IMG/VR virus record: IMGVR_UViG_3300008261_000101
Location: 1 to 53,861 of that record
Length of the DNA: 53,861 nt
Reading direction: 5' to 3' (one strand)
Origin: a virus
Numbering within the stretch: the stretch's first letter is position 1; every line of letters begins with the position of its first letter. This document shows positions 15,054 through 23,595 of the stretch, piece by piece. Made by a program: the position numbers and the translations under genes. Below the pieces are notes generated by a model. That model made no database searches and was not told the DNA's origin. It saw nothing but the letters and a program-made list of their open reading frames with translations.

Positions 15054-15662
15054 TTACTTTTTAAAAGGCGTTTTTTTCTTATCAGCAACTGCTTTTTTCA
15101 TTGGCTCTTTTTTGTTGCCATCCTTGTCCATATCAAGGAAGTCTGGTTTTGCAGCTTCTTTGACTTTCTTATCAGCAACTGCTTTTTTCATTGGCTCTTT
15201 TTTGTTGCCATCTTTGTCCATGTCTAGGAAGTCTGGTTTTGCTTTCTTTTCGTTCAATGCACGATAAAGACGATCTTTGATACTTTCGATTGCCATTGGG
15301 TTATCGCCTGCTGCTGCCGGTTTATACATTTTCTTTTCGCGATTTAGTCCGCCTGATATGGTTTTAGTCATATATTCGTGATCTTGGTATTCTTCGTCTG
15401 GTTCGTTTGCCCAGTCTTCAAATGCTTCTTCTTCGGCTTCCATGTTGTCCATAGACATTGCCATAGTAGGCGATCCTGATTCAATGTTTGCTAAAGCTCT
15501 CATAATATCTGCCATGCTGTTTCCAGTAACACTAATGTTTACATTAGATGCTGATTCTTGCGGCATCATTCCACATTCGTTTACTGCTGATTCTGTTATG
15601 ACTGATTTCTTTTCAACGGTATCAAAGCCTTTTAAAATTTTTAGCATATCTAAGTCTGACAT
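15054..15662 (-). CDS. Conserved hypothetical protein with duplicated DxDxDG segment (202 aa)
   Basis: Function unknown. The middle is Met- and acid-rich (residues about 60-95); the C-terminus carries two near-identical copies of KPDFLDMDKDGNKKEPMKKA, each holding a DMDKDG loop like the first half of an EF-hand or dockerin calcium loop, followed by Lys-rich stretches. Similar proteins, as I recall, lie in the packaging/head region of marine T4-like phages. A Shine-Dalgarno GGGAG precedes the ATG, and the gene starts two bases after the stop of the 181-aa gene. The acidic core and basic tail suggest a flexible particle protein, but this is inference. Confidence 0.7.
   Translation of the reverse strand: MSDLDMLKILKGFDTVEKKSVITESAVNECGMMPQESASNVNISVTGNSMADIMRALANIESGSPTMAMSMDNMEAEEEAFEDWANEPDEEYQDHEYMTKTISGGLNREKKMYKPAAAGDNPMAIESIKDRLYRALNEKKAKPDFLDMDKDGNKKEPMKKAVADKKVKEAAKPDFLDMDKDGNKKEPMKKAVADKKKTPFKK
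15076..15242 (-). repeat. Direct repeat, two 77-bp copies with 90-bp period
   Basis: Copies at 15076-15152 and 15166-15242 differ at only a few bases and encode the duplicated DMDKDG segments at the C-terminus of the 202-aa protein. The near-identity at DNA level indicates recent duplication. Confidence 0.9.
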
Positions 15663-15664
15663 TG

Positions 15665-16210
15665 TTAACTCCCAATTGTACTTTTGTTGTTGTTTGGTTC
15701 CGTTTTAGCTGCTTCGACTTTGAAACCATCATTACCTGCACGTTCTTTTTTTGCAGTTTCTAATTCTTTGAGTAAGTCCATTACTCTATTATTTCCTACT
15801 GACTTTTGAGCACTCTCGCCGCCCATATCTTCTTTTGTTAGTAGTGATTCGTATTCAGTTGATTCGTTTTCTTTAGTATCTAATTCAAGTGGACTGTTAG
15901 GATTTCTTACAACGATGTGTGATGCAGGAACTCTGCAAACAGTACCTAAATATTCTTTCAACACAAAGTCAGTTGTTGGATAAGATAGCTCAACTTCAAA
16001 GTAAGTTACTGTTGAGTTTGAAATGTTCGGAAACTCCAGCGGACTTTCTTGTATAGGTGTTGTTTTTGTTTTTTTGAAATTGTTAACTTGGAACTTTTCT
16101 AAAGATGTTTTTAGAATATCCTCAAACCCTTCGGGAAGATCTCCTGCAACTCCGATTTTCCAGCTATACGTTTTTTTGCTTTCAGCAATGTATTTTTTTA
16201 AATCTTTCAT
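15665..16210 (-). CDS. Conserved hypothetical protein of the packaging/head region (181 aa)
   Basis: It resembles a protein I know only as conserved in marine T4-like phages. Residues about 15-115 look like an alpha/beta domain that starts with a YSWKIGVAGDLPEGFEDIL segment, continues with TYFEVELSYPTTDFVLKEYL, and includes ASHIVVRNP. A disordered, acidic and Lys-rich C-terminus follows, with LTKEDMGGESAQKSVGNN. No enzymatic motif is visible. An AAGGT Shine-Dalgarno lies in a leader of about 16 nt after a GATAAATA box. It probably works with the neighbouring 202-aa protein, with which it forms an operon. Confidence 0.7.
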   Translation of the reverse strand: MKDLKKYIAESKKTYSWKIGVAGDLPEGFEDILKTSLEKFQVNNFKKTKTTPIQESPLEFPNISNSTVTYFEVELSYPTTDFVLKEYLGTVCRVPASHIVVRNPNSPLELDTKENESTEYESLLTKEDMGGESAQKSVGNNRVMDLLKELETAKKERAGNDGFKVEAAKTEPNNNKSTIGS

Positions 16211-16231
16211 GGTGATACCTTAACTTTATAT

Positions 16232-16239
16232 TATTTATC
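16232..16239 (-). promoter_or_regulatory. Late-promoter box GATAAATA before the 181-aa gene
   Basis: Predicts a start at 16226 and a 16-nt leader with AAGGT. The box overlaps the stop codon of the 265-aa gene. Confidence 0.55.
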
Positions 16240-17035
16240 ATTTAAGTTTTTTAAAGTATGTTTCAAAGGGTTCAACAGGGTTAACAAATTTCTCAAAACT
16301 CATGTCAAAATTGTCGTGCTTGATCCAATACTTTATGTTATACGACAATATTTCATTGTTTTCTCTAGACAAATAACAATTTCTTTTATCTATGTACTTT
16401 CTAACACTGTCATCATTTATACCGTAGTGTGCATTTTCTTTTTGTGTTATTTTTTCTAGATTTTTTGTTTCTAAGAACAATGTGTCGGGTCTAATTCGTT
16501 TAACTTCGTTTATCATTAATTCGCGTATAAATGCTTCTTGTTCGTTGTTGTGAATATAGGTAAAATAGTTTTGTGCTGCTTGTAAAACTCTTATACCCTT
16601 TAACCCAGGGTCATAATATCTAGGTGCTTTAATTTCAATGTCAACTGTACTTTGAGATAAGTGTTTGCCGTATGTTATTGGATATTCTTCACGTGTGGTT
16701 AGCACACTTTCGTTTGGCAAAAATAATATTTTTGTGGACGGAATAATAAAAATAATTTTTTCAAACTTGTGTTGATTTTTTATAAAATTTTGTACAGCAA
16801 AAAATAAGTTACTTTCTGGTTCACAGTAATTTAGTATACCATATCTGCTTTCTAGAAGTTGTACCCACGACGGTGTTGTATTATCTTTATGCAAATATTG
16901 ACCATACCCGTTGCCAAATATCCCAATTTCTGCTTTTAATATTTTAGGAGATTCTGCCGGCATCGGTGTATCGTTAGATATACGAGTGCCAACCACTTGT
17001 CTTGAAGATGTTATATTACCTTTAATGTATCGCAT
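16238..17035 (-). CDS. SGNH-hydrolase-like protein lacking obvious catalytic residues (265 aa)
   Basis: Residues 35-95 follow the pattern of SGNH/GDSL hydrolases: strand AEIGIFGNGYGQ, helix PSWVQLLESRYG, strand ILNYCEPESNLFFAVQNF, then KIIFIIPS. In active enzymes the first block is GDSxG; here it is GNGYG (41-45), so the nucleophile Ser and its Asp neighbour are gone. The late His is also not evident (CYLSRENN). The protein may be a binding-only relative, for example a sugar binder. It lies within four bases of the gp16-like gene and overlaps a late box at its 3' end. Family assignment is moderate. Confidence 0.55.
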   Translation of the reverse strand: MRYIKGNITSSRQVVGTRISNDTPMPAESPKILKAEIGIFGNGYGQYLHKDNTTPSWVQLLESRYGILNYCEPESNLFFAVQNFIKNQHKFEKIIFIIPSTKILFLPNESVLTTREEYPITYGKHLSQSTVDIEIKAPRYYDPGLKGIRVLQAAQNYFTYIHNNEQEAFIRELMINEVKRIRPDTLFLETKNLEKITQKENAHYGINDDSVRKYIDKRNCYLSRENNEILSYNIKYWIKHDNFDMSFEKFVNPVEPFETYFKKLK

Positions 17036-17038
17036 AGT

Positions 17039-17521
17039 TTATTTTAGACCTTTTAATCGTTCGATTAAGCTATTGCGATCTGTTACAACAAATCCTTCGC
17101 CTTGTGTAAATTGATCAGTGGAAGTTTCTTCTTTATCTAGCTTATCTTTTTTGAGCTGCAATTCTATCATTTTAAGTTTTTTATCTAATTTAGCAACTTT
17201 TGCATTAAGTCCTGTTTGCAGCATAGAGTTTGCAACTTCAAAAACTCTACCCGAATATCTTGCTTCGACGTTCATTCCTAAGTTCATTAAATCATCATAT
17301 GCAGTTAATGCTTTATTTGCAATATCATTTAATTCATCATCTGCCATTTGCCCTAGGCCATTTACAGCAGGCAATGCCGCTGCAATTTTATCATACTCGG
17401 CAAGTTCTCTAAATGATTTTTCAGATTCGACTATTGTATTACTTTTTTCTTTTTTATTTTCTTTTTTGTGCAATTCTTTTGAATCTGGTAAATTTAATAA
17501 ATCTTCTAATTTCTTAGTCAT
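17039..17521 (-). CDS. gp16: gp16-like terminase small subunit (160 aa)
   Basis: A Lys/Glu-rich helical protein. The core (about residues 60-130), with ALTAYDDLMNLGMNVEARYS followed by RVFEVANSMLQTGLNAKVAK and a KLKMIELQLKK helix, matches the helix pair and coiled coil of T4-type small terminases, which recognise DNA and regulate gp17. A Shine-Dalgarno AGGAT lies in a leader of about 21 nt after a GATAAATA box. It is separated from gp17 by three genes, whereas in T4 they are adjacent. The assignment rests on helix pattern, size and location, not on catalytic motifs. Confidence 0.6.
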   Translation of the reverse strand: MTKKLEDLLNLPDSKELHKKENKKEKSNTIVESEKSFRELAEYDKIAAALPAVNGLGQMADDELNDIANKALTAYDDLMNLGMNVEARYSGRVFEVANSMLQTGLNAKVAKLDKKLKMIELQLKKDKLDKEETSTDQFTQGEGFVVTDRNSLIERLKGLK

Positions 17522-17547
17522 AATAGTATCCTATAATATGCTACTAT

Positions 17548-17555
17548 TATTTATC
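17548..17555 (-). promoter_or_regulatory. Late-promoter box GATAAATA before the gp16-like gene
   Basis: Predicts a start at 17542 and a 21-nt leader with AGGAT. The box overlaps the 3' end of gp4. Confidence 0.55.
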
Positions 17556-17988
17556 TTTTTTTGCCTTGGTGGAAAATGTCTTCTTCACTTACAATTCTAA
17601 ATGTAATGTTTTGCTGTTTGCACCATGCTCTAGCAGCTTCCCATTTGGCTTGATTTAATACATAGTGCGCCTGGTTGCTTTTACTGCGTCCTAGTTTTTC
17701 TTTAATGGTATGGTTTAATGGTTTTACTTCAATTACTTCTGCGTGTGATTTTCCATTTGCATCAACATACGAAATAAAAAAATCAGGAACATAAATTGTA
17801 TATTTTCCTGTGAATGGATTTCTATAAGGAATCTTTATTGCTTCACTTGCCCATTTGTTTACATTTGGATGACTATCACAGAAACGCATAAATGCAAATT
17901 CCCAGCTACTTCTATATGTTGGTGTTCGGTTTCCTACATATTTGTCTGGGTTTTGTAGATTATACTTTCCTTGTGCAAATCTAGGCAT
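17551..17988 (-). CDS. gp4: gp4 head completion protein (145 aa)
   Basis: Matches T4 gp4 (also called gp50), needed to finish the DNA-filled head. Shared features are the N-terminal NPDKYVGN, RSSWEFAFMRFCDSHPNVNKW and SEAIKIPYRNPFTGKYTIYVPDF, then AEVIEVKPLNHT. The D/E...EVKP arrangement is that of a restriction-endonuclease-like fold: Asp of VPDF and Glu-Val-Lys of IEVKP. Length is near T4 gp4 (150 aa). The ATG overlaps the stop of the upstream gene by one base (TAATG). Confidence 0.9.
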   Translation of the reverse strand: MPRFAQGKYNLQNPDKYVGNRTPTYRSSWEFAFMRFCDSHPNVNKWASEAIKIPYRNPFTGKYTIYVPDFFISYVDANGKSHAEVIEVKPLNHTIKEKLGRSKSNQAHYVLNQAKWEAARAWCKQQNITFRIVSEEDIFHQGKKR

Positions 17989-18356
17989 TAGTATAAGATA
18001 TTTCTTTTTTCAACGTAAGCAGTATTATCTTGCTCTTTGTAGCCTAGCTTGCTCAATCGAGAACGATTGGCATTTAAAATTGCAGCAACTAATCCATTTA
18101 ACTGTAGCTTGTTGTATTTTTTTAATCCGTCGAGTAACTCAAATACGTTTACTTGGTCAACTTTGGCTTGTTGTAGTAATATAGTCGAAACACTTAACGC
18201 TGCTACCTCGTCAAATCCTTTGTTTTTGAAAAATCCTACAACAGCGTCAACTTGATTGCTAGGGTACGAAATAGGTTCGTTAAAATATCTGCTAAAAAAC
18301 TCTTTAGTAGGGGTTGCACTATCTGTGATTTTGTTTAACGTTTGAATGCTTGACAT
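17988..18356 (-). CDS. Conserved hypothetical protein of the tail/head-completion region (122 aa)
   Basis: A small helical protein with EFFSRYFNEPISYPSNQVDAVVGFF and VSTILLQQAKVDQVNVFELLD, a pattern I recall from proteins adjoining gp4 and baseplate genes in marine T4-like phages. No function is assigned to my knowledge. A Shine-Dalgarno AAAGGAA precedes the ATG. It starts 10 bases after the stop of the 359-aa tail gene and overlaps gp4 by one base, so it is co-transcribed with both. A particle role is likely from context. Confidence 0.7.
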   Translation of the reverse strand: MSSIQTLNKITDSATPTKEFFSRYFNEPISYPSNQVDAVVGFFKNKGFDEVAALSVSTILLQQAKVDQVNVFELLDGLKKYNKLQLNGLVAAILNANRSRLSKLGYKEQDNTAYVEKRNILY

Positions 18357-18366
18357 GTTGATTCCT

Positions 18367-19446
18367 TTAGAACGATTTAGGTGCAGCTACACTTCTAGGA
18401 CTATTACTTGCCAAAGACGGAAACACAGTGTTGTTTAATGCTTGCCCTGTTACGCCTCCTACAATAGATCCTAATTCTGATTGTATCTGTGTTGGTGTAA
18501 TTTGCGATGCATTTGTAAGCAAGTTGCTTGTTTTTACAATTGATGATAAGATATTTCCGTTTTTAAAGTCGGAAATTATATTATCTACACCAGCAAGTAT
18601 ACCTTGTCTTCCAAATAAAGTAACAGCGTTTCTGTTTGATAACGGACTAGGAATCTTGTCATAGTGTGTTTCTGCAAATCCAGTCGGTGAACTACCTGGA
18701 ACTGTGTATCCTCTTGCATATGTTACTGCTTCGTATTCGATGGTCATCGAGGTTTCGGTTAATTCGCCTGCACCTTGATCTACTCTGTCATGTTGCAATC
18801 CAGTTATGTAAGGATTTATTAAAGTAAATGCAGTGTACGACGATTTTCCGTTTTGTGGTGAAAACTGAAATATTTGTATATCTTTAAAAAAGTTTTGTTT
18901 TTTACCAAATCTGTCCAACCCAAACTTATTTGCTACAACAGTCGAGTTACCATATGCATTGTTTAATCCGCCAGGTGCTTTTGCAAACGGAGCATGAACT
19001 CCTCCCGGATTACCTGCTGCATCTTTTTCAACATAGTTCGGATCAGTAAAGTAATATCTAAAGTAAGTTTCCCAAAACAATGTTGTTAATCCGGCATTGT
19101 CATCGTGAAACGCTATGTTTATTGGCTGGTAATTTACTTTTGTTTGTACAATCTTTTTTCTGTTGTATTGATTAACTGTTTGAGTATCTATATTAAATTT
19201 TGGAAGATCTGCACTTTTTGCTAGAATGTTAATTTCTTTTTTATCTACTCCACCAAACAGTGGAGACATTAGCTGTTGTACCTCTGACTCTATATTAAAC
19301 ACAATATGGTAAAGGTGTTTGAATTTAGGTGCAAGTCGCATGTTGTTGTCAACATATAATCTTGCCGCGTGTTGGTAATCGCCTAAGTTACCCTTAGGTC
19401 CGCCAAAATTTATAAAGTTATCAAAGTATCCGTCGAATATTCCCAT
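18367..19446 (-). CDS. Tail-tube-fold protein, gp19/gp54-like (359 aa)
   Basis: Segments YHIVFNIESEV, ADLPKFNIDTQTVNQYNRKK and VNYQPINIAFHDDNAGLTTLF, and later MTIEYEAVTYARGY, follow the beta-strand order of the T4 gp19 tube superfamily, which also includes the tube initiator gp54. At 359 aa it is longer than a tube subunit, so a baseplate tube initiator or tube cap is more likely; it lies directly downstream of gp19. I chose the ATG at 19444-19446: an upstream in-frame ATG at 19515 would put 23 residues in the terminator hairpin. No Shine-Dalgarno; GATAAATA lies exactly five bases before the ATG. Confidence 0.7.
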   Translation of the reverse strand: MGIFDGYFDNFINFGGPKGNLGDYQHAARLYVDNNMRLAPKFKHLYHIVFNIESEVQQLMSPLFGGVDKKEINILAKSADLPKFNIDTQTVNQYNRKKIVQTKVNYQPINIAFHDDNAGLTTLFWETYFRYYFTDPNYVEKDAAGNPGGVHAPFAKAPGGLNNAYGNSTVVANKFGLDRFGKKQNFFKDIQIFQFSPQNGKSSYTAFTLINPYITGLQHDRVDQGAGELTETSMTIEYEAVTYARGYTVPGSSPTGFAETHYDKIPSPLSNRNAVTLFGRQGILAGVDNIISDFKNGNILSSIVKTSNLLTNASQITPTQIQSELGSIVGGVTGQALNNTVFPSLASNSPRSVAAPKSF

Positions 19447-19451
19447 AATAA

Positions 19452-19459
19452 TATTTATC
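19452..19459 (-). promoter_or_regulatory. Late-promoter box GATAAATA at leaderless spacing
   Basis: Predicted start is 19446, the A of the 359-aa gene's ATG. There is no Shine-Dalgarno and a terminator hairpin lies just upstream. Confidence 0.55.
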
Positions 19460-19485
19460 TTACTAATTATATACGTACATAAAGA

Positions 19486-19509
19486 TAAAGGGGGCCTAAG
19501 CCCCCTTAA
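19486..19509 (-). terminator. Terminator-like hairpin after gp19
   Basis: AAGGGGGC / GCCCCCTT arms with a four-base loop lie 26 nt after the gp19 stop; the minus-strand RNA continues with TTTATCTTTATG, a U-rich tail. Confidence 0.7.
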
Positions 19510-19532
19510 TGGCAATCTAACTAGTTTTATTG

Positions 19533-20156
19533 TTAACCGGCACCGGTTACAAAGGTTCCTAGTGTTCTTCCTACTGATGTTCCTACACCTGTTCCGTTTG
19601 GTGTTTGTACAGCGTTGTCATACTGAATAGTTAATGTAACTGTAACTGGTTCATTGTTAGCGTATGCTAATGTGTTATAGTTTGCTTCGCTAACGTAGCA
19701 ACCGTATATTTCCCATGTATCAAGTACATTTGGAGTTAAAGCACCGTTGCCGCCATCTAGAATTTCAATTCTTGTTAAGAACTTGTAATCTTGACCGCTT
19801 GCAGCCGCAGCTTGTTCCATAAAGTCAAATTGCTTTTGTAGTTGTTCGCCTACTAGTTTTTGTACGTTGTTGTTTACATCTTCGCGTAGGTTTAGTGTAA
19901 TTGGGTTCCATGTGTGCTTGCCAGCTAGATTAACTTTTGAATTGTACACTGGTATTTCCATGTTTTCAAAAGTTATCTGAGGTCTAGTAACATCCACAAC
20001 CTGTTTTGTAAGTTCAGTAGTTGGAGTTGATACACCAAAATTCTCTAATGATACTCTAAAACGATATTGTAGTTTAGGCATTAAAAGGCCTTGAGAACTA
20101 GCACTATCGTTGGTTGCTAATGGAACCGAAATTTTGCTTAATGATGAGATTGCCAT
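19533..20156 (-). CDS. gp19: gp19 tail tube protein (207 aa)
   Basis: The major subunit of the inner tail tube. N-terminal SLSKISVPLATNDSASSQGL leads into LMPKLQYRFRVSLENFG, then VVDVTRPQITFENMEIPVYN and WNPITLNLRED, the strand order of T4 gp19. Later come WEIYGCYVSEANYNTLAYAN and VTVTLTIQYDNAV. Length is slightly above T4's 163 aa. AAGGAG lies in a 17-nt leader after a GATAAATA box. Hairpins separate it from both gp18 and the 359-aa gene, allowing high independent expression of the tube subunit. Confidence 0.95.
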   Translation of the reverse strand: MAISSLSKISVPLATNDSASSQGLLMPKLQYRFRVSLENFGVSTPTTELTKQVVDVTRPQITFENMEIPVYNSKVNLAGKHTWNPITLNLREDVNNNVQKLVGEQLQKQFDFMEQAAAASGQDYKFLTRIEILDGGNGALTPNVLDTWEIYGCYVSEANYNTLAYANNEPVTVTLTIQYDNAVQTPNGTGVGTSVGRTLGTFVTGAG

Positions 20157-20178
20157 ATAATAAACTCCTTATCACAAG

Positions 20179-20186
20179 TATTTATC
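20179..20186 (-). promoter_or_regulatory. Late-promoter box GATAAATA before gp19
   Basis: Predicts a start at 20173 and a 17-nt leader with AAGGAG ahead of the gp19 ATG. Confidence 0.6.
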
Positions 20187-20189
20187 ATT

Positions 20190-20217
20190 TATAGGGGGAG
20201 TTTAGTCTCCCCCTATA
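20190..20217 (-). terminator. Strong G+C hairpin after gp18
   Basis: An eleven-base stem (TATAGGGGGAG / CTCCCCCTATA) with a six-base loop begins eight bases after the gp18 stop. No U-tract follows; the gp19 late box lies just beyond it. It is likely a 3'-end or processing structure. Confidence 0.6.
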
Positions 20218-20224
20218 AAACGAC

Positions 20225-23200
20225 TTATAATCCTGCGATTTCTCCTGTGTTCTTCAAGCGTAGCGGAATGTAAATAAATTCAATTGCCTTTACTGGCTCG
20301 ATTGCAATATCTACGTACAACTCGTTTCTATCTATTCTGTTTGGTGTGTTGTTTGATTCGTCACACACTACTAGATAGTCATAAATTGCTCTTAGTCCGA
20401 TTAGCTCGACTAGTAAACTTTCAACTTGCTGTTTGATTTCGTCACGTGTGATTTTATCATTTGGTTCGAAAATGTATGGTTTCGCAAGTGTTTTAAGTTG
20501 ACTGCGTAAGTAAATTACTAGTCTTGCAACGTTAATTCTGTCAAGCGCACTTGCATTTCTTGCACGAGTCTTTTGACCAAATACTACTAGTCCTGCACCA
20601 TTTAAGAATGTAATTGGGTTTACATTGTTTTGGTATAGTGTATCTCTTTGACCTTCGTTTAGTGCAATACTTACAAATTCACCTTCAGCACTAATATAAC
20701 CTGTTGCAGATGCGTTGGTTACTCCGCCACGTCTTGTACCAGCTGGTGCAAACCATGGATAAGCAACTTGGTCGTTAAGTGCTATAGTGCGTAGTACCAT
20801 GTGCGATGCCGGAACAACAATGTTATTTCCTGCATTGTCCGATGTAAATCCGCTTGGGTAGTATACACCTAGGTATTCGTCGCGACTTACAAGACCGATG
20901 TCATTGTCTTCGACTGCTAAGTTAACGTTAGACGCCCAGTTACTAATTGCAGTTGTTGATGGTTGTAGTCTCATTGGACTATCGCCAACTACGAATGCTG
21001 TTAATCCACGATCGTAATTTAGACTAATCATTTCACCAATTAATTCTGGATATCCAGGAGTTGCAATTAAGTTAAACAGTCTTGTTTCGTCATCACGAGC
21101 TTCGTCGTTGTTGTTAACCGCTGCTTGTAGTTTTTGTACAACTACTTTACGTTGCGCTACACGACCGAACGCACCTGATCCGTCTTCGTTGTTAGCAGAT
21201 TCAGTTACCCAGCGATTCGGATAGTAACTAGCCATTGACTGATCACTAAATCTGATATTTTCAGCGTTGACGTCGATATAATCACGCTCAAAGCGTTTTA
21301 CGTTGAAACCACTTCTGCGTAGATTCCACAGTAGCATACCTTTTGGATACAGTGCAGGATCTGGTGCATCTGGGTCTAAGTAGTTGCTTGTTAGAAGATC
21401 AGCAATATCGCCTGCTTCGTCGCTGTTGGCACCTGCTGTATTATAACGAGCATCAGCAAATAGCACACCGGATTCAGTAGTTTGATCTGACTTGTCTAGT
21501 TGTACCCACTTGCTTGTTAATCCGTTATAGCGATAGATTCCAGGATAGTTTTCAGTGTCAGCAGTGGATATCCACAAATCGCCGTCAACTAAACTACTAC
21601 CATCTGACTGCTCAGTCGGCTGAGTTGCAGCAACGATTGGTCCTAGCGGATCGCAGTCTGCGTAAGATGCGTTGAAGTTTTGATAACCGACCCATGTAGT
21701 ACCGTTGTGAATCATTATATCCACTTCATCAACTACACTGCTATACCACAGTGCGCCATCTGCTGGTGTAGTAGTTGGTTCTGTTTCGCTTGCAGTATAT
21801 GTTAGTGTTTTCCAAAGAGTAGCAACGTAACTTCCTGCTGTACCATCCGGAGCATCATAGAAGTTTGTTGTTGATGATGGATCAGTTGCATCATAAACTG
21901 CAAACATGTTTCCTAGTGGATCGCTTGTTCCGTCTACAAGTCTCATTTCACCGCCGGTTGCATGGCTTATAGTAATTCTGTTTTGTGAATCTACACTTGC
22001 AGTTACGTTAGTTAGTGCGGCTGCATTAATTGCGTTTGCAATAAGGTCTGCATCAGATACTGCGCCAGTTGACGTGAACGAAATAGTCGATGCGCTTGAC
22101 ATAGTTGCCGAATTCACTGTGCTTTCGCTTATTGTGAATGTCCACGAACCTGCAGGGAATGTGCTTGCAGTTACTCTAGAACTTCTAATGCTTGTAGCAC
22201 CAGATGCGTTTCTTCTGAACAACTTAAATGTTGCTAGTTTAGCACTAGCACTATCTTCTGCTATGTTGCTTTGAATGTAGATGTCGCCTTCGACTAGATT
22301 TGCGCCGCCGCCTGCGTTATCTAAACTATAGATAGCAGCATGGTTTGTGTCATAAATCGGTGCAGGTATAGTGCTCCAAACTTCAGTGTCGGAACTGTAA
22401 CGCTTTACACTCCACTTAGCACCAAGGTTTGGACTTGTGGTCTTAACCCATACTGATCCAGATGGACGTGGTTGTACATCGTTTGTTTTAAATTCTGGAA
22501 CAGAAGTATGCGGAGCAATATTTAAACGTGGCGAATAATAATCGCTTTGTGCAATTCCTAGTAGTGTAAAGGTTGCGTCATCGCCGTAAATAGATAACAG
22601 ATCGCTAGTTGATCCGTTATTATAAATTACTAGTCTGCTGTTTACAACGGCTGCACTTACACCAGTACCGGTCATTGCTGAGTTAATACTAGTTACCAAT
22701 GACGACAATGTTGTTCCTGCTAATGTTACTGGTACTACACCCGAGCTGTCACTTGCTAAGTCAAAGTTTATAGTTCTACCAGTAACCAGTGTTGGGTTAC
22801 TGTTTGTACCAGTAACAACTGGCCAGCTTGCTTTCCATGCAGCAGACCCTACTTCGACCCATACACCGCCCGAGTTTTTAAACCACATACGGTTTACATT
22901 TGTAACAGCAACAACAGCGTAATCGCCAACTGCACCTACGCTACCTTTTGGTGTGTAGTCTTCACCGTCAAAGTCAACAACCTTTGTTGTATCGGTGATT
23001 ACAGTTGGAACTTTATTTGAAAAACTTTGTCCGCCTGTGGTTGTTCCTGCGGCACCGTTCCATTCAAAAATACCGTAGAACGAATTGTCAATATCGAACC
23101 AGTACGATCCGTTGGTTGGATCACCTGCTGTAGCAGTTGCACTTGCAGTAATAGCAGCTAAGTCAACGTCGGCTCTTACAATGTATGCTCTGTTTGATAC

Positions 23201-23506
23201 ACCTAAATATGAATAGGCAGCCTGCAAACCGTATTCGTTTTGCTCGCCGCCATGAATTGGATTGTTGTTTGCATCGGTATAAAATAACGGATCGCCAAAT
23301 GTTTCAGATAATTCTCTTTGTGACGAAACCAAGTATACTTTATTTGCATTTGCTGCTAATGTACCGGGTGCTATGCCTGTATTACCCGGATTAGCTTTAT
23401 TTTCTTTTGTAGCTACAAAAATTAAAGGTGTAGTACCTGGTTCAGCAGGAGTATAGAAACTCTCATCAATTACTGATACCTGTACACCCGGTGATACTAA
23501 TGCCAT
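20225..23506 (-). CDS. gp18: gp18 contractile tail sheath protein (1093 aa)
   Basis: Starts MALVSPGVQVSVIDESFY, the usual gp18 N-terminus. The C-terminal third carries the sheath core: PWFAPAGTRRG, then NPITFLNGAGLVVFGQKT and RINVARLVIYLRSQLK, ending in strands EFIYIPLRLKNTGEI. T4 gp18 has 659 residues; the extra length is a large insert (roughly residues 130-680) of beta-rich, Thr/Ser/Asn-rich sequence with repeated GD-x-W...Y-x-G-x-x-W motifs, expected to sit on the sheath surface. AAGGAG precedes the ATG, with a GCTAAATA box upstream. Confidence 0.95.
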   Translation of the reverse strand: MALVSPGVQVSVIDESFYTPAEPGTTPLIFVATKENKANPGNTGIAPGTLAANANKVYLVSSQRELSETFGDPLFYTDANNNPIHGGEQNEYGLQAAYSYLGVSNRAYIVRADVDLAAITASATATAGDPTNGSYWFDIDNSFYGIFEWNGAAGTTTGGQSFSNKVPTVITDTTKVVDFDGEDYTPKGSVGAVGDYAVVAVTNVNRMWFKNSGGVWVEVGSAAWKASWPVVTGTNSNPTLVTGRTINFDLASDSSGVVPVTLAGTTLSSLVTSINSAMTGTGVSAAVVNSRLVIYNNGSTSDLLSIYGDDATFTLLGIAQSDYYSPRLNIAPHTSVPEFKTNDVQPRPSGSVWVKTTSPNLGAKWSVKRYSSDTEVWSTIPAPIYDTNHAAIYSLDNAGGGANLVEGDIYIQSNIAEDSASAKLATFKLFRRNASGATSIRSSRVTASTFPAGSWTFTISESTVNSATMSSASTISFTSTGAVSDADLIANAINAAALTNVTASVDSQNRITISHATGGEMRLVDGTSDPLGNMFAVYDATDPSSTTNFYDAPDGTAGSYVATLWKTLTYTASETEPTTTPADGALWYSSVVDEVDIMIHNGTTWVGYQNFNASYADCDPLGPIVAATQPTEQSDGSSLVDGDLWISTADTENYPGIYRYNGLTSKWVQLDKSDQTTESGVLFADARYNTAGANSDEAGDIADLLTSNYLDPDAPDPALYPKGMLLWNLRRSGFNVKRFERDYIDVNAENIRFSDQSMASYYPNRWVTESANNEDGSGAFGRVAQRKVVVQKLQAAVNNNDEARDDETRLFNLIATPGYPELIGEMISLNYDRGLTAFVVGDSPMRLQPSTTAISNWASNVNLAVEDNDIGLVSRDEYLGVYYPSGFTSDNAGNNIVVPASHMVLRTIALNDQVAYPWFAPAGTRRGGVTNASATGYISAEGEFVSIALNEGQRDTLYQNNVNPITFLNGAGLVVFGQKTRARNASALDRINVARLVIYLRSQLKTLAKPYIFEPNDKITRDEIKQQVESLLVELIGLRAIYDYLVVCDESNNTPNRIDRNELYVDIAIEPVKAIEFIYIPLRLKNTGEIAGL

Positions 23507-23542
23507 TGTTTATTTCTCCTTGTGGATAGTTGTTGCTATTAT

Positions 23543-23550
23543 TATTTAGC
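23543..23550 (-). promoter_or_regulatory. Late-promoter box GCTAAATA before gp18
   Basis: Variant R-N-TAAATA box predicting a start at 23537 and a 31-nt leader with AAGGAG. Confidence 0.5.
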
Positions 23551-23595
23551 TTATATCCGGAGAATTTTGTGGTTTACAGGTAGAAAAATGCGTAG

